A DNA stretch of 64,000 nt from Silanimonas sp. (GTDB lineage Bacteria; Pseudomonadota; Gammaproteobacteria; Xanthomonadales; Xanthomonadaceae), in contig NZ_JAPZSC010000020.1 in assembly GCF_027531545.1 (NCBI RefSeq), forward strand, positions 1 through 64,000. Direction: 5' to 3'. Positions 14,825-26,988 of the stretch are shown piece by piece. Within the stretch, counting starts at the first letter, position 1; each line of letters opens with the position of its first letter. The notes beneath the pieces are model-generated. The model worked only from the letters and a program-made list of their open reading frames with translations. It was not told where the DNA came from and did no database searches. A program made the position numbers and the translations under genes.

Positions 14825-15610
14825 ATGGCCCGCATCCTCGCAATCGCCAACCAGAAAGGCGGCGTCGGCAAGACGACGACGGCCGTCAACCTGGCCGCCG
14901 CCCTCGCCACCACCCCGCGCCGCGTGCTGCTGGTCGACCTCGACCCGCAGGGCAACGCCACCATGGCTTCGGGCGTCGACAAGCGCGAGCTCGAGGCCTC
15001 GATGTGCGAGGTGCTGTTCGAGGAGGCGACCGCGGACGCCGCGATCGTCAAGACGCAGGAAGGCTACGACCTGCTGCCGACCAACATTGATTTGACCGCA
15101 GCAGAAATACGGCTGATGGACGAGTCGCAGCGCGAGCAGCGTCTGAAGAACGCGCTCGACACGGTGCGCGACCGCTACGACTACATCCTGATCGACTGCC
15201 CGCCCTCGCTCTCGCTGCTGACCTTGAACGCGCTGGCCGCGGCCGACGGCGTGATCGTGCCGATGCAGTGCGAGTACTTCGCGCTGGAAGGCCTGTCGGC
15301 GCTGGTCAACACCATCAATGCGCTGAAGCAGAAGCTGAACCCGGCGCTCGAGATCAGCGGCATCGTCCGCACCATGTACGACGTCCGCAACAACCTCGCC
15401 AGCGCCGTCTCGAACGAGCTCACCGAGCACTTCGGCGACAAGGTGTTCCGCTCGATCGTGCCGCGCAACGTTCGCCTGGCCGAAGCGCCGTCGCACGGCC
15501 GCAGCATCATCGGGTATGACCGTTCCTCACGGGGCGGCATCGCCTACCTCGGGCTGGCCGGCGAGATCGTTCGCGGCGAGAAGAAGCTGGCCAAGGAGGC
15601 TGCACGATGA
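14825..15610 (+). CDS. parA: Chromosome partition ATPase ParA
   Basis: This 261-residue protein is the ATPase of the chromosomal ParABS segregation system; it binds DNA nonspecifically when ATP-bound and moves ParB-parS complexes. The deviant Walker A motif KGGVGKTTT lies at 11-19, Walker A' is in LLVDLDPQGN, and Walker B is in YILIDCPPSL. The start at 14825 (MARILAIANQ) gives the usual chromosomal ParA N-terminus; an ATG at 14807 is possible. Its stop overlaps the parB start by 4 bases, so translation is coupled. Confidence 0.96.
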   Translation: MARILAIANQKGGVGKTTTAVNLAAALATTPRRVLLVDLDPQGNATMASGVDKRELEASMCEVLFEEATADAAIVKTQEGYDLLPTNIDLTAAEIRLMDESQREQRLKNALDTVRDRYDYILIDCPPSLSLLTLNALAAADGVIVPMQCEYFALEGLSALVNTINALKQKLNPALEISGIVRTMYDVRNNLASAVSNELTEHFGDKVFRSIVPRNVRLAEAPSHGRSIIGYDRSSRGGIAYLGLAGEIVRGEKKLAKEAAR

Positions 15611-16500
15611 GCACGAAAGCACGCGGCCTCGGTCGCGGCCTCGATGCCCTGCTGGGCACCGGCAACAAGGGCGCGAAGGCCGACGAACCGGCGCCGGGCG
15701 ATGTCCTGAAGACGCTGCCGATCGGCCAGATGCAGGCCGGCAAGTACCAGCCGCGCCAGCATTTCGACGGCGCGGCACTCGACGAGCTCGCCGAGTCGAT
15801 CAAGGCGCAGGGCGTGATCCAGCCGATCCTCGTGCGCTCGGTCGGCAAGGACCGCTACGAGATCATCGCCGGCGAACGTCGTTGGCGCGCCGCCGAGCGC
15901 GCGGGACTCGTCGAGGTGCCGGTGGTGCTGCGCAAGGTCGACGACCGCGCCGTCATCGCGATGGCGCTGATCGAGAACATCCAGCGCGAAGACCTCAACC
16001 CGCTGGAAGAAGCGCAGGCCCTGGCCCGCCTCATCGACGAATTCGCGCTGACGCACCAGCAGGCCGCCGAGGCCGTGGGCCGCTCGCGCGCGGCCGTTTC
16101 GAACCTGCTGCGCCTGCTCGAGCTGCCGGAAGCCATCCGTGCGCTCGTCGACGCGCGCAAGCTGGAGATGGGCCACGCCCGCGCCCTGCTGACGCTCAAC
16201 CCGCAGGCCGCGATCGCGCTGGCCCAGCAGGCCGCCGAGGAAGGCTGGAGCGTGCGCGAGGTCGAACGCCGCGCGCACGAGCTCGCCGCCGGCAAACTGC
16301 CCGAGACCAAGCCCGGCAAGAAGCCCGCGGTGAAGCGCGACGCCGATGTCGCCGAGCTCGAGCGCGAGCTCGGCGAACTGCTGGGCACGAAGGTGGAAGT
16401 GAAGTCCGGCCGCGGCGGCAAGGGCCAGCTGGTCCTGCACTTCCACGGCAACGAAACGCTCGAGGGCTTGCTCGAGCGGCTGCGCGGCCCCGCGAACTGA
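15607..16500 (+). CDS. parB: Chromosome partition protein ParB
   Basis: This 297-residue protein loads at parS and spreads as a CTP-dependent clamp. Visible parts are the N-terminal ParA-interacting tail (about 1-20, LGRGLDALLG), the ParB/Srx CTP-binding domain with GERRWRAAERAG, the ENIQREDLNPLEEA helix, a helix-turn-helix (LTHQQAAEAVGRSRAAVSNLL), and a C-terminal dimer domain. Order and length are normal. It overlaps parA by 4 bases. No 16-base parS sequence was noticed in this window. Confidence 0.96.
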   Translation: MSTKARGLGRGLDALLGTGNKGAKADEPAPGDVLKTLPIGQMQAGKYQPRQHFDGAALDELAESIKAQGVIQPILVRSVGKDRYEIIAGERRWRAAERAGLVEVPVVLRKVDDRAVIAMALIENIQREDLNPLEEAQALARLIDEFALTHQQAAEAVGRSRAAVSNLLRLLELPEAIRALVDARKLEMGHARALLTLNPQAAIALAQQAAEEGWSVREVERRAHELAAGKLPETKPGKKPAVKRDADVAELERELGELLGTKVEVKSGRGGKGQLVLHFHGNETLEGLLERLRGPAN

Positions 16501-16514
16501 AGGCCAGATCGCCG

Positions 16515-16531
16515 GCGGACGCATCGTCCGC
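16515..16531. terminator. Weak hairpin between parB and the orphan parA-like gene
   Basis: GCGGACG and its complement are separated by CAT, 14 bases after the parB stop and 21 bases before the stop of the convergent ParA-like gene. No T-run follows on either strand, so it may only be a weak or Rho-assisted end. Confidence 0.3.
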
Positions 16532-16552
16532 GCGACGCGTGCCCGAACCGGC

Positions 16553-17308
16553 TCAGGTCCAGTCGACCACGCCGAACTCGTCGAGCAGCTCGTCGCACAG
16601 CACGGCCCACTCGTTGGCCACCGCGCTGTTGGTCGGATTCCGCCACACCGGCTTCTTCGCGGCGAGCGCATCGGCCACGGCGATCGCGCGGCGCAGGTAG
16701 GGCGTGCGCACCTTGAACTGCTGCGCGAGGCGAGCCGCGGTGGTGGCGTGCTGCTTCGCGCGCGGGTTGATGGCGTTGATGACGAACTCGGCCGGCGCGA
16801 GGCCCGGGTTCATGTGCTCGGCGATCGACACCGCCTCGGCCAGCAACGAGGCCACGCCGTCGACGGCGTAGCTTTCGGGCTGCAGCGGGATGACGAGGCG
16901 CTGCGAGGCCGCGAGGGCCGCGGTGAGGCGCAGGCCGATCGCCGGCGCGGTGTCGATGACGATGACGCTGAACTCCTTGTTGAGCGTCTTCAGGTGGCCA
17001 ATAGCGGTGAAGGCCTGCGAGAGCTGGCCCCGGTCGGTGGCGTTCAGGCCCGCCGTGGCGGGCAGCACGGCGATGTTCGGGTCGACGCCCGGCATCGGCA
17101 CCGGCACCCCGTCGGCGGAGAACAGACGCTCGGCGCCATCAGCCTTCAGAGCCTTGCCGCGATCGGCCAGGGTGCCCGTGAGGTTTCCCTGGGCGTCGAA
17201 GTCGACCGCCAGCACCTTGTTGCCGCGCTCCGCGGCCCGGAAGGCCAGGTGCGCGGCCAGCGAGGTCTTGCCCACGCCGCCCTTGTGGTTCGCCACCGTC
17301 ACGATCAT
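16553..17308 (-). CDS. Orphan ParA/MinD-type ATPase
   Basis: The protein has 251 residues with deviant Walker A KGGVGKTS near the N-terminus, Walker A' in [11 protein letters not shown] and Walker B in VIVIDTAP. It is more divergent than the chromosomal ParA, and no ParB partner adjoins it: it lies tail to tail with parB and head to head with rpmB. Such orphan ATPases position cargo such as chemoreceptor arrays, plasmids or carboxysomes; here the cargo is unknown. The ATG at 17308 is preceded by GGGGAGAA, which decides the start. Confidence 0.9.
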   Translation of the reverse strand: MIVTVANHKGGVGKTSLAAHLAFRAAERGNKVLAVDFDAQGNLTGTLADRGKALKADGAERLFSADGVPVPMPGVDPNIAVLPATAGLNATDRGQLSQAFTAIGHLKTLNKEFSVIVIDTAPAIGLRLTAALAASQRLVIPLQPESYAVDGVASLLAEAVSIAEHMNPGLAPAEFVINAINPRAKQHATTAARLAQQFKVRTPYLRRAIAVADALAAKKPVWRNPTNSAVANEWAVLCDELLDEFGVVDWT

Positions 17309-17591
17309 GCGGTTCTCCCCCGTTCCGTCCGCCCCGAGTGTCGGCGGGATGGGCCCGGGGTGGCAACGGTCGCCGCCCGACCGCCTGAACGCCCTACCCG
17401 GCGGACTTGTCCACAGGCCGGGACGCTGGCATAGTGCGCGGCTCCCTGCGTCCGGCCCCGGCCGAACCGGGGATCCTCCGCCTCGACGCCGGCAAGAGCA
17501 CGCGCTCTCCAAGGCACGGCCTCTCGGCCGCGGGGCGGGCCGAAGCCACCCAGGCAATGGGCGGCACCCACGCAGCACCCAGGAGGGCCAC

Positions 17592-17828
17592 ATGGGCCGC
17601 AAGTGTCAGCTGACCGGCAAGAGCGTGATGTCGGGCAACAATGTTTCCCACGCGAACAACAAGACGCGCCGTACCTTTTCGGCGAACATCCACGAGCGCC
17701 GCTTCTGGGTTGCCAGCGAGAACCGCTGGGTGAAGCTGAAGATTTCGGCGAACGCGCTGCGCACGATCGACAAGAACGGCATCGACGCCGTCCTCGCCGA
17801 ACTCCGTGCCTCGGGCGTCAAGGTCTAA
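17592..17828 (+). CDS. rpmB: 50S ribosomal protein L28
   Basis: This 78-residue protein of the large ribosomal subunit starts [10 protein letters not shown] and has the conserved [12 protein letters not shown] segment and [10 protein letters not shown] strand. AGGAGGG at 17581-17587 is a near-ideal ribosome site 4 bases before the ATG. It is followed 12 bases later by rpmG, the usual pair. Confidence 0.98.
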   Translation: MGRKCQLTGKSVMSGNNVSHANNKTRRTFSANIHERRFWVASENRWVKLKISANALRTIDKNGIDAVLAELRASGVKV

Positions 17829-17840
17829 GGGAGAACGAAC

Positions 17841-18005
17841 ATGGCTTCGAAGCGCGACAAGATCCGTCTGGTGTCGACGGCCGGTACCGGCCACTTCTAC
17901 ACCACCGACAAGAACAAGAAGACGATGACCGGCAAGTTCGAGATCAAGAAGTACGATCCGACGATCCGCAAGCACGTCGCCTACAAGGAAGCGAAGATCA
18001 AGTAA
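17841..18005 (+). CDS. rpmG: 50S ribosomal protein L33 (zinc-free form)
   Basis: This 54-residue protein begins [10 protein letters not shown] and ends AYKEAKIK. It lacks the two CxxC pairs of the zinc-binding form, so it is the C-minus type common in gammaproteobacteria. GGGAG at 17829-17833 serves its start. It forms an operon with rpmB and is closed by a terminator 31 bases downstream. Confidence 0.97.
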   Translation: MASKRDKIRLVSTAGTGHFYTTDKNKKTMTGKFEIKKYDPTIRKHVAYKEAKIK

Positions 18006-18035
18006 GCCTCTGGCCGAACGATCCGCTCCATGAAG

Positions 18036-18059
18036 AACCCGCCGAAAGGCGGGTTTTTT
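18036..18059 (+). terminator. Rho-independent terminator of rpmB-rpmG
   Basis: The stem AACCCGCC pairs with GGCGGGTT around a GAAA loop (18036-18055) and runs into TTTTTT. It also lies 7 bases beyond the stop codon of the convergent diguanylate cyclase gene and may act for both. Confidence 0.92.
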
Positions 18060-18065
18060 GTTGCC

Positions 18066-19085
18066 TCAATCCGGGGCCACCACGACCCGGTTCCGCCCGC
18101 CGCGCTTCGCGGCGTAGAGCGCCTCGTCGGCGCGCTGCAGGGCTGCCTCCGGCGCTTCCGAGCCCTGCCACCACGCGGCGGCGCCGATACTCATCGTCAC
18201 TTCGCCCGGTCCGAGCCCATCGCCACCGGCCGCGATCGCACTTCGCAAGGCTTCGGCGAGCAGCCCGAGCTGGGCGGGATCGCGCCCGCTGACGAGCACC
18301 GCGAACTCCTCGCCACCGTAGCGGTAGAGCTTGGCGCGGCCGCGCTCCGCCTCCGACTGCAGCGCGCGCTGCAAGGTGCTGGCCACCGCCACCAGCACGC
18401 GGTCGCCCTCGAGGTGGCCGCGCTGGTCGTTGATGGCCTTGAAGTGGTCGATGTCCATCAGCAGCACGCCAAGACGCGTGGCTTCGGCACGCGGCGCGAC
18501 ACGCCGCGCCATCGCCTCGTTGAATCGGCGCCGGTTGAAGCAGCCGGTCAAGCCATCGCGGTCGCCGAACTCGCGCAGCATCATGCCGGCGCGCTCCTCG
18601 AGCAGGGCGTACGTCGTGACGAAGCACACCATCAGGCCGTACACGCTGGCGAAGCGGACCACGTCGATCGGCGCCAGTTGCAGCATCGCGACGCCGCAGA
18701 CGAACAGCCCGAACACGAGCATGGCCACCATCGCGCGCCACGCCGGCAGCAGGAACACGACGACCACCGGGAACAGGAAACCCCAGTAGTGCAGCGGGCG
18801 CTCGTGCCACCAGCCGAACCCGATGGCGAACACGATGAGGCCGAGGATCACGCCGAAGAAGGCCATGGTGCCGGCGCGCCTCGGCAGCCAGAGCAGGCCC
18901 AGCAGGCTCGTCGCGTTGAGCGTGAAGACGATCCAGGCCAGGCGTGCCGTGTCGGCGAAGCCCAGCGAGGTGTTGAGCAGGCCGAGCGCCAGCATCAGGG
19001 TCGACATGAGGGCGACCAGCACCAGCGCCACGCGCCAGCGCAGCGTTTCTCGAGTCTCGGCGTAGCTGGGCCGCGTGGTCGGCAT
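18066..19085 (-). CDS. Membrane diguanylate cyclase
   Basis: The protein has 339 residues. Its first 180 residues hold about six hydrophobic helices that form a membrane sensor of unknown ligand. A GGDEF domain follows, with DGLTGCFNRRRF at its start, MDIDHFKAIND for metal and GTP, and GGEEF at 257-261. No RxxD inhibitory site precedes it. It is expected to make cyclic di-GMP. The gene is downstream of actP in the same direction, but a GC-rich hairpin separates them. Confidence 0.9.
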   Translation of the reverse strand: MPTTRPSYAETRETLRWRVALVLVALMSTLMLALGLLNTSLGFADTARLAWIVFTLNATSLLGLLWLPRRAGTMAFFGVILGLIVFAIGFGWWHERPLHYWGFLFPVVVVFLLPAWRAMVAMLVFGLFVCGVAMLQLAPIDVVRFASVYGLMVCFVTTYALLEERAGMMLREFGDRDGLTGCFNRRRFNEAMARRVAPRAEATRLGVLLMDIDHFKAINDQRGHLEGDRVLVAVASTLQRALQSEAERGRAKLYRYGGEEFAVLVSGRDPAQLGLLAEALRSAIAAGGDGLGPGEVTMSIGAAAWWQGSEAPEAALQRADEALYAAKRGGRNRVVVAPD

Positions 19086-19119
19086 TCCCTCTCCCCAGGG
19101 TGCCCACCAGCCTAAACGA

Positions 19120-19145
19120 GCACGGCGCCCCGCGGGGCGCCGTGC
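19120..19145 (-). terminator. Hairpin downstream of actP
   Basis: A perfect 12-base inverted repeat, GCACGGCGCCCC with its complement and two bases between, lies 18 bases after the actP stop on the minus strand. The following TCGTTT is only a weak T-run, so it is a probable but not strong terminator. Confidence 0.5.
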
Positions 19146-19163
19146 ACGTCGATCAAGTCCCGA

Positions 19164-20783
19164 TCAGGCGTCGCGGTGGGCCATCGCCATGAACTCCCGG
19201 GCGTTGCCGGTGTTCTTGGTGAGCAGGCTGGCGACGATGATCGACAGCAGGGCCGCCGGGACGCCATAGAGCGCCGGGTTGCCAAGCACGCGGATGCCCA
19301 TGATGTCGGGCACGGCGGCGAAGCGGGCGAAAGTGAAGACCAGCGACACCACCAAGCCCACCAGGAGGCCGGCGATCACGCCTTCCTTGGTGAGGCCCTT
19401 CCACCAGACGGAGAGGATCAGCACCGGGGCGAAAGTGCTGGCGGCGATGCCGAAACACATGGCGACGAGGATGGCGACGTTCTGGTCCTTCAACCACACC
19501 GACGCCAGCGAGGCGATCACCGTCAACACCACCGCACCGACCTTGGCGAACACGAGGCGCTCGCGGTCGCTGCTGTTCGGGCGCAGCACGCCCGCGTAGA
19601 CGTCGTGGGAGAGGCTGGTGGTCATCGAGATCAGCAGACCCACCGCGGTGCTGAGCATGGCCGCCATCGCGCCGGCGGCGATCAGGCCCAGACCCACTTC
19701 ACCACCAAGCTCCATGCCCAGCAGCGGGATCGCCATGTTGGTGGCGCGACCGCGATCGCCGGCGGCGAGCATCTGGATCAGCTCGTCGTAGAGGATCATC
19801 ATCGTGGCGAAGCCGACGAACAGCACCGTGATGTAGAACACGGCAAGGCCGATGATCGTGAGCCGTGCACCCTTCTTGGCGTCGGTGGCGTCCTTCACCG
19901 TGTAGAAGCGGATCAGGATGTGCGGCAGACCGGCCACGCCGAGCAGCAGGCCGAGCACGAGGCTCACCTGGCTCCACACGTCGGGCACGGCAAGGCCGGG
20001 CGTGAGGGCGTTGGGCAGGTCGGCGAAGCCCTGGCGCACGGCCTCGGCCAGCACGAACGGCCCATGCGCCGCGCCTTCGGCCGCCGGCGGCACGACGACC
20101 TGGCCGATGACCTTCACCGCCTCGGTCGGCGGTACCGCGTCCATGGCCTGGCCGATGATCGCGAACGGATTGCCGCCGAAGTACAGCACGGTGGCGAGCA
20201 CGAACAGCGCCAGCATGGCCGCCAGCAGGATGACGCCCTGGATGGCCTGGTTGTAGGTGGTGCCCATCATGCCGCCGAGGATCACCATCAGGCCCATCGT
20301 GACCGCCGAGACGACCACCGTCACGTTGTAGTCCCAGCCCAGCAGCAGCTGGAAGAGGTGGCCGGCACCGACGATCTGCGGCACCAGGTAGAGCGTGCCG
20401 ATCACGACCGTGGTGGCCATGGCGAGGAACTTCAGGCTGCGGCCACCGAAGCGGCCGACCAGCACGTCGGCGACGGTGAACTTGCCCGAGCTCTTCAACG
20501 GTCCCGCGAGGGCGACGAGCACGAAGATCCACGCACCGAAGAAGCCGATGGCGACCCACCAGCTGTCGACGCCAGCGAGGGCGATGGCGCCCGCCACGCC
20601 AAGGAAGCTCGCGGCGCTGCAGTAGTCGCCGAACATGGCCCAGCCGTTGAGGCGCGCCGAGATCTTGCCGCCGGCCACGTAGAAGTCCGTCGTCGTCGTG
20701 GTGAAGCGCTTGCCCCACCAGCTGATGTACACCACGAGGGCGAGGCTGACGGCCAGGATGGAGAACGCAATGGGATTGTCCAT
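19164..20783 (-). CDS. actP: Acetate/cation symporter ActP (sodium:solute symporter family)
   Basis: This 539-residue inner-membrane protein has about 13 hydrophobic helices and the DFYVAGGKISARLNGWAM segment and GDYCSAASFLG region of the ActP branch of the SSS family. It imports acetate and related short carboxylates with Na+. The start at 20783 (MDNPIAF) has AAGGGAG upstream. It begins 2 bases after the DUF485 gene ends, the classic yjcH-actP pair. Near acs and the CrbS/CrbR-like genes it completes an acetate uptake and activation set. Confidence 0.93.
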   Translation of the reverse strand: MDNPIAFSILAVSLALVVYISWWGKRFTTTTTDFYVAGGKISARLNGWAMFGDYCSAASFLGVAGAIALAGVDSWWVAIGFFGAWIFVLVALAGPLKSSGKFTVADVLVGRFGGRSLKFLAMATTVVIGTLYLVPQIVGAGHLFQLLLGWDYNVTVVVSAVTMGLMVILGGMMGTTYNQAIQGVILLAAMLALFVLATVLYFGGNPFAIIGQAMDAVPPTEAVKVIGQVVVPPAAEGAAHGPFVLAEAVRQGFADLPNALTPGLAVPDVWSQVSLVLGLLLGVAGLPHILIRFYTVKDATDAKKGARLTIIGLAVFYITVLFVGFATMMILYDELIQMLAAGDRGRATNMAIPLLGMELGGEVGLGLIAAGAMAAMLSTAVGLLISMTTSLSHDVYAGVLRPNSSDRERLVFAKVGAVVLTVIASLASVWLKDQNVAILVAMCFGIAASTFAPVLILSVWWKGLTKEGVIAGLLVGLVVSLVFTFARFAAVPDIMGIRVLGNPALYGVPAALLSIIVASLLTKNTGNAREFMAMAHRDA

Positions 20784-20785
20784 GC

Positions 20786-21052
20786 TCAGGCTCCCTTGTC
20801 CTGCGCGAGGCACATGCGCGTGACGACGATGCCCACCGCGAACACCAGCAACCCGGTGTAGATCGCCAGCGGGATGCCGAAGATCAGGATGCCGGCGATG
20901 TCGGCGAACTTGGCGGTGGCGATCACCGCCGCCGAGAAGTACACGGTGCAGAACAGGGCGAGCAGCTTGATGGCTGCCCACATCTTGCGCTTGAAGGCGG
21001 CCTCGTCGAAGACGACCCCCTCAGGCGGATTCCCGGGTGTTTGGGTGCTCAT
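20786..21052 (-). CDS. DUF485 membrane protein, ActP partner (YjcH-like)
   Basis: This 88-residue protein has a hydrophilic start and two membrane helices (about 29-48 and 53-78), the form of DUF485 proteins. In many proteobacteria this gene is translated just before actP and is thought to assist the symporter; its exact role is not established. It is 2 bases upstream of actP and 11 bases downstream of the porin gene, so porin, DUF485 and actP probably form one operon read right to left. Confidence 0.88.
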   Translation of the reverse strand: MSTQTPGNPPEGVVFDEAAFKRKMWAAIKLLALFCTVYFSAAVIATAKFADIAGILIFGIPLAIYTGLLVFAVGIVVTRMCLAQDKGA

Positions 21053-21063
21053 TCGGATGCCCC

Positions 21064-22431
21064 TCAGAAGTTGTAGCGGACGTGGAAGTGCAGGCGGGCG
21101 AGGTCGCCCTCGGTGCCGTTCTCGAGCCAGCGGCGACCCAGCCGCCCCTCGAAGCCGACGTCGACGCGCGGGAGCGGGCTGTAGACGAGGTTGGCCGCGA
21201 TGGAGCCGACCTTCTCCGTCGCGCCGGCGCCGCTCAGCGCGACATCGTTGTCGAAGGTGGCGAGGCTGCCGTAGAAGTTGCCGCGCAGCTTCGGGTTGAA
21301 GACATGCCGCAGGCCGGCGAAGCCCGCCATCATGTCGACCGCCTCGAGCCGGTTGCCGGCGTCGAGCAGCACGTCGGGCGCGATGCCGAGGCCCACGTAG
21401 CGGCTGATGCCGCGGCCGGCGGTGACGCCGAAGCGCAGGTCGTTGCTGGCGTTGATCACGCGACGGCCCGTGAGGGACAGGCCGTAGCCCGCGCCGGCGT
21501 CGTCGATCCCGGTGGTGGTCTCGTGGCGCAGCTCGCGCAGCACGCCGGCCAAGCTGAGGTGGCCCCAATCGCCGCGCCGCGTCCAGCGCGCAGTGAGGTC
21601 GGGCAGGCGGTTGTCGTCGGACGAGATGCGTGCGCCGTTGCCGCGGAAGTTGCCCACCGTGGTCTCGGGGTTCTCCAGCGCGAAGGCCCAGGCGCCCGAG
21701 GTGTAGCGCAACTGGGCCTGGCGGACGAAGACGGTGCCGTCGGTGGCGCCGATGAGGTCGATGGTGTCGACGAGCGAGGCCGGGTCCTGGAAGTTGCTCC
21801 AGTTCTGGCCGACCATCCACGGGCCCCAGCTGGCCCAAGCGTGGCGCACGGTGACGCCGTAGGTGTTGGTGGTCGCCTCGGCGCCGAGCGCGCTGCCGAA
21901 CAGGTCGAACTCGAGGTAGCCGCGCAACGGCGTGCCGCTCTCGGTGGCCGCGTCGCTGCTGAACCAGAAGCGCGAGAACTGCGCGGTGGCATCGAGGTCC
22001 ATGCCCTCGTCGGGCCCGCCGACCGGCGTCGCCGAGGGCACGTAGAGCAGGCGGGCATTGCTGGCGTCGGGGATCTCTCCCCCGTCGGTATTCGTGGCCA
22101 CGCCTTCCATCTTGATGAAGCCGCCGAAGGAGAAGCGCGTCCCCGGCCAACCCGCGGTGTTGATCGGCGTGGTCTGGATCGTCGGCGCGGCCGGTGCAGC
22201 GGGCGCGGCGGATGGTGCCGGTGCGGCGGCGGGCGTCGGCGCGGCGGCCTGCTGCGCGATGAGTTCGCTCACCATGCGCTCGAGCGTGGCGACGCGGGCC
22301 TCGAGCGCCTGCTCGCGCTCGGTGGATGGCACGGCAGCCGGCGCCTGCGCGTGCAGGGCGGCGGGCGCGAGTGCTGCGGCCAGCATCAGGCCGGTCGCGC
22401 GCGCCAAAGGATGGACGTGGTTTCGGTGCAT
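21064..22431 (-). CDS. DcaP-like outer-membrane porin
   Basis: The protein has 455 residues. A signal peptide (about 1-28) is followed by a coiled coil ([20 protein letters not shown]), an Ala/Pro-rich linker, and a beta-barrel ending in RYNF, the C-terminal aromatic expected of outer-membrane proteins. This layout matches DcaP-type porins, which take up dicarboxylates and related acids in Acinetobacter. GGGAGAG precedes the ATG at 22431. It leads the presumed porin-DUF485-actP operon and is divergent from acs, suggesting passage of acetate or a related acid. That substrate is inferred from context. Confidence 0.85.
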   Translation of the reverse strand: MHRNHVHPLARATGLMLAAALAPAALHAQAPAAVPSTEREQALEARVATLERMVSELIAQQAAAPTPAAAPAPSAAPAAPAAPTIQTTPINTAGWPGTRFSFGGFIKMEGVATNTDGGEIPDASNARLLYVPSATPVGGPDEGMDLDATAQFSRFWFSSDAATESGTPLRGYLEFDLFGSALGAEATTNTYGVTVRHAWASWGPWMVGQNWSNFQDPASLVDTIDLIGATDGTVFVRQAQLRYTSGAWAFALENPETTVGNFRGNGARISSDDNRLPDLTARWTRRGDWGHLSLAGVLRELRHETTTGIDDAGAGYGLSLTGRRVINASNDLRFGVTAGRGISRYVGLGIAPDVLLDAGNRLEAVDMMAGFAGLRHVFNPKLRGNFYGSLATFDNDVALSGAGATEKVGSIAANLVYSPLPRVDVGFEGRLGRRWLENGTEGDLARLHFHVRYNF

Positions 22432-22610
22432 CGGCTCTCCCCTTCCGAACGGGTGGTTCCCAGTCCGTGCAGGCTCCGTCGTGGCCGCGGCGGCAGCCAT
22501 TCGCCTTTGGTCGAACAGGCCGGTGGGCTTCCACCAAAGTCGAAGGCGCGGCGCGAGACAGTTCCGGCCCTGCGTCGCACACTGCGGCCATCCCGAGATG
22601 GAGACGACCC

Positions 22611-24563
<1,953 letters not shown>

Positions 24564-24571
24564 AGGCCCGC

Positions 24572-25471
24572 TCACTCCATCGGATCGATCACGAACCCGC
24601 TGCCGAGGCGCTCGCGCACCTCGGCGAGGCGACGCCGGCTGATCGGCACGCGCTCGCCGCCGCGCAGTTCGCAGGCCCAGCCCTTCGCGCTCTTCGACAC
24701 GCGCCGGAGATGCGCGAAAGCAATCCAGTGCGAGCGGTGCACGCGCAGGCCCGCCTCGGGCAGGGCGGCCTCGACTTCGGCGAGGCTGCCCTGCACCGTC
24801 GCCCGGCCCAACGCGGTGCGCACTTGCAGGTAGTGCAGGTCGGCATCGATGCGCACGAGATCGCGGCCGATGGCGGTGGGAAGGCGTTCGAAGAAGGACG
24901 ATGCGAGCGGTTCGGGCGGCGGGGTGATCGGGGCATCGCCGTTCCGGGCGTCGACTTCCTCGACTTCCTCGACTTCCTCGACCACCGGCGGGATCGACGC
25001 GCCACGCGCGGGCGCCGCGGTGGGCTCACGGATCACCGTGGGCGCCAGCGGCACGAGGTTCAACAGCGCCCAGCTGACGAGGTAGCTCGGCGCGAGTTGC
25101 AGCCATTCGGCCACCAAGGCCAGTCCGCCACCCGCCTCCGCCCAATGATCCAGGACGTCGTCAGGGGGGCTTTCCACCGGCATCGGGAACAGGCGCTCGA
25201 ACCCGAGGGCCAGCGGGGCGAAAGCGAGGCTGCCCAGCAGGCCACCGACCAGCAGGCGTGACCAGGCCGGCGCCGCGCTCAGGACGGACCAACGCGCCGT
25301 GGCATGGGTGGCGACGATGGCCAGCGCGAGCCCGACCCCGATGTGCACAATCCACACCGCCCAGGCGGCGAACCAGGGCAACGTCCGCGTCGGCTCCGGC
25401 TCCAGTTGGGCGAACAGCAGGGCCAGCGCGATGACGACGATCGGCCAGGTGCGGGCGTAATGGGCGGTCAT
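24572..25471 (-). CDS. Membrane-bound LytTR-type DNA-binding regulator
   Basis: The protein has 299 residues. Four hydrophobic helices (about residues 5-145) are followed by an acidic Pro/Glu linker containing VEEVEEVEEVD and a C-terminal LytTR DNA-binding domain (about 195-295: DLHYLQVRT, VHRSHWIAF, ISRRRL). There is no receiver domain, so this is a one-component membrane-tethered regulator rather than a response regulator. It ends 8 bases from the convergent acs gene. Target genes are unknown; LytTR proteins often act on neighbouring or own promoters. Confidence 0.87.
   Translation of the reverse strand: MTAHYARTWPIVVIALALLFAQLEPEPTRTLPWFAAWAVWIVHIGVGLALAIVATHATARWSVLSAAPAWSRLLVGGLLGSLAFAPLALGFERLFPMPVESPPDDVLDHWAEAGGGLALVAEWLQLAPSYLVSWALLNLVPLAPTVIREPTAAPARGASIPPVVEEVEEVEEVDARNGDAPITPPPEPLASSFFERLPTAIGRDLVRIDADLHYLQVRTALGRATVQGSLAEVEAALPEAGLRVHRSHWIAFAHLRRVSKSAKGWACELRGGERVPISRRRLAEVRERLGSGFVIDPME
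24952..24978. repeat. Three exact 9-base tandem repeats inside the LytTR gene
   Basis: CGACTTCCT is repeated three times without interruption and followed by CGAC. It encodes the VEEVEEVEEVD linker. Because the unit is a multiple of three, copy-number change would lengthen or shorten the linker without a frameshift. Confidence 0.9.
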
Positions 25472-25613
25472 GGCGGCAGTTTAGGGCGGCCGTTCGTGCA
25501 GGCAACCTGCCGCTGGTGCAGCCGGCACGCGGTGGTCACACCAGCGGGTGGGCGACGTGGGCAGCTTAGACCCACCGCGCACCCCGACGCGGTCTGACCC
25601 GGAGACCCCTGAA

Positions 25614-26262
25614 ATGACCCGACACCCGACCCCGAACCGCTCCCTCCGCCGCGCCGCCCTGTGCCTCGGGCTGGCCCTGGCTGCCGCGCCCGTCGCCCAG
25701 GCCAGCGACGAGGGCCTCTACGCCACCGCCCTGCTCGGGCTGGCCAACCAATCCGACCAGACGCTGACCTGGAGCGGCGTCGGCGCCCCGCCGACCGGCA
25801 ACCAGTCGCGCAATCTGGCCCTCGACAGCGGCCTGCTCGGCGGCGGCGCCCTCGGCTGGGCCTTCGGGAACGGCTGGCGGGTGGAAGGCGAGTTCGTCTA
25901 CCAAAGCGTCGACGCCGGCAACCCCGGCTTCGCCCCGCCCGGCCCGCAGGGCGCCGGCGACAACTTCGCCTCCACCTCCTTCGGCCTCAACCTGCTCTAC
26001 GACGTCGACCTGTTCGGGTCGGACAAGGCCAAGACGTATGTCGGCCTCGGCTATGCCCGGCTGACCGAGGTCGACATGGACATCGGCGGCTCGTCCTACA
26101 GCGGCAGCGGCGACGGCTTCCAGGTGCTCTTCGGAGCGCGCTACGACCTCGGCGAGAACCTGTTCATGGATGCGGGCGTGCGCTGGCTGGACGCCGGCAA
26201 GGTGAAGCTCGACGCGGAACGCGGCAACGGCCGCATCGAAACCGACTATGCCCCGTGGGCCC

Positions 26263-26291
<29 letters not shown>
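25614..26291 (+). CDS. Small outer-membrane beta-barrel protein
   Basis: The protein has 225 residues. A signal peptide (about 1-31, ending VAQAS) is followed by alternating strands typical of an eight-stranded OmpA/OmpW-like barrel ([45 protein letters not shown]) and ends in GLGWRF with the C-terminal Phe signal for barrel assembly. The ligand or role is not evident. GGAG about 10 bases before ATG 25614 supports the start. Its last 29 bases overlap the 3' end of the convergent ABC ATPase gene. Confidence 0.85.

Positions 26292-26977
<686 letters not shown>

Positions 26978-26988
<11 letters not shown>

Noticed and set aside
14723-17592. A parS site near parAB
   Set aside because: No match to the 16-base TGTTnCACGTGAAACA-type palindrome was noticed here or elsewhere in the window; a computed search would be needed to exclude degenerate copies.
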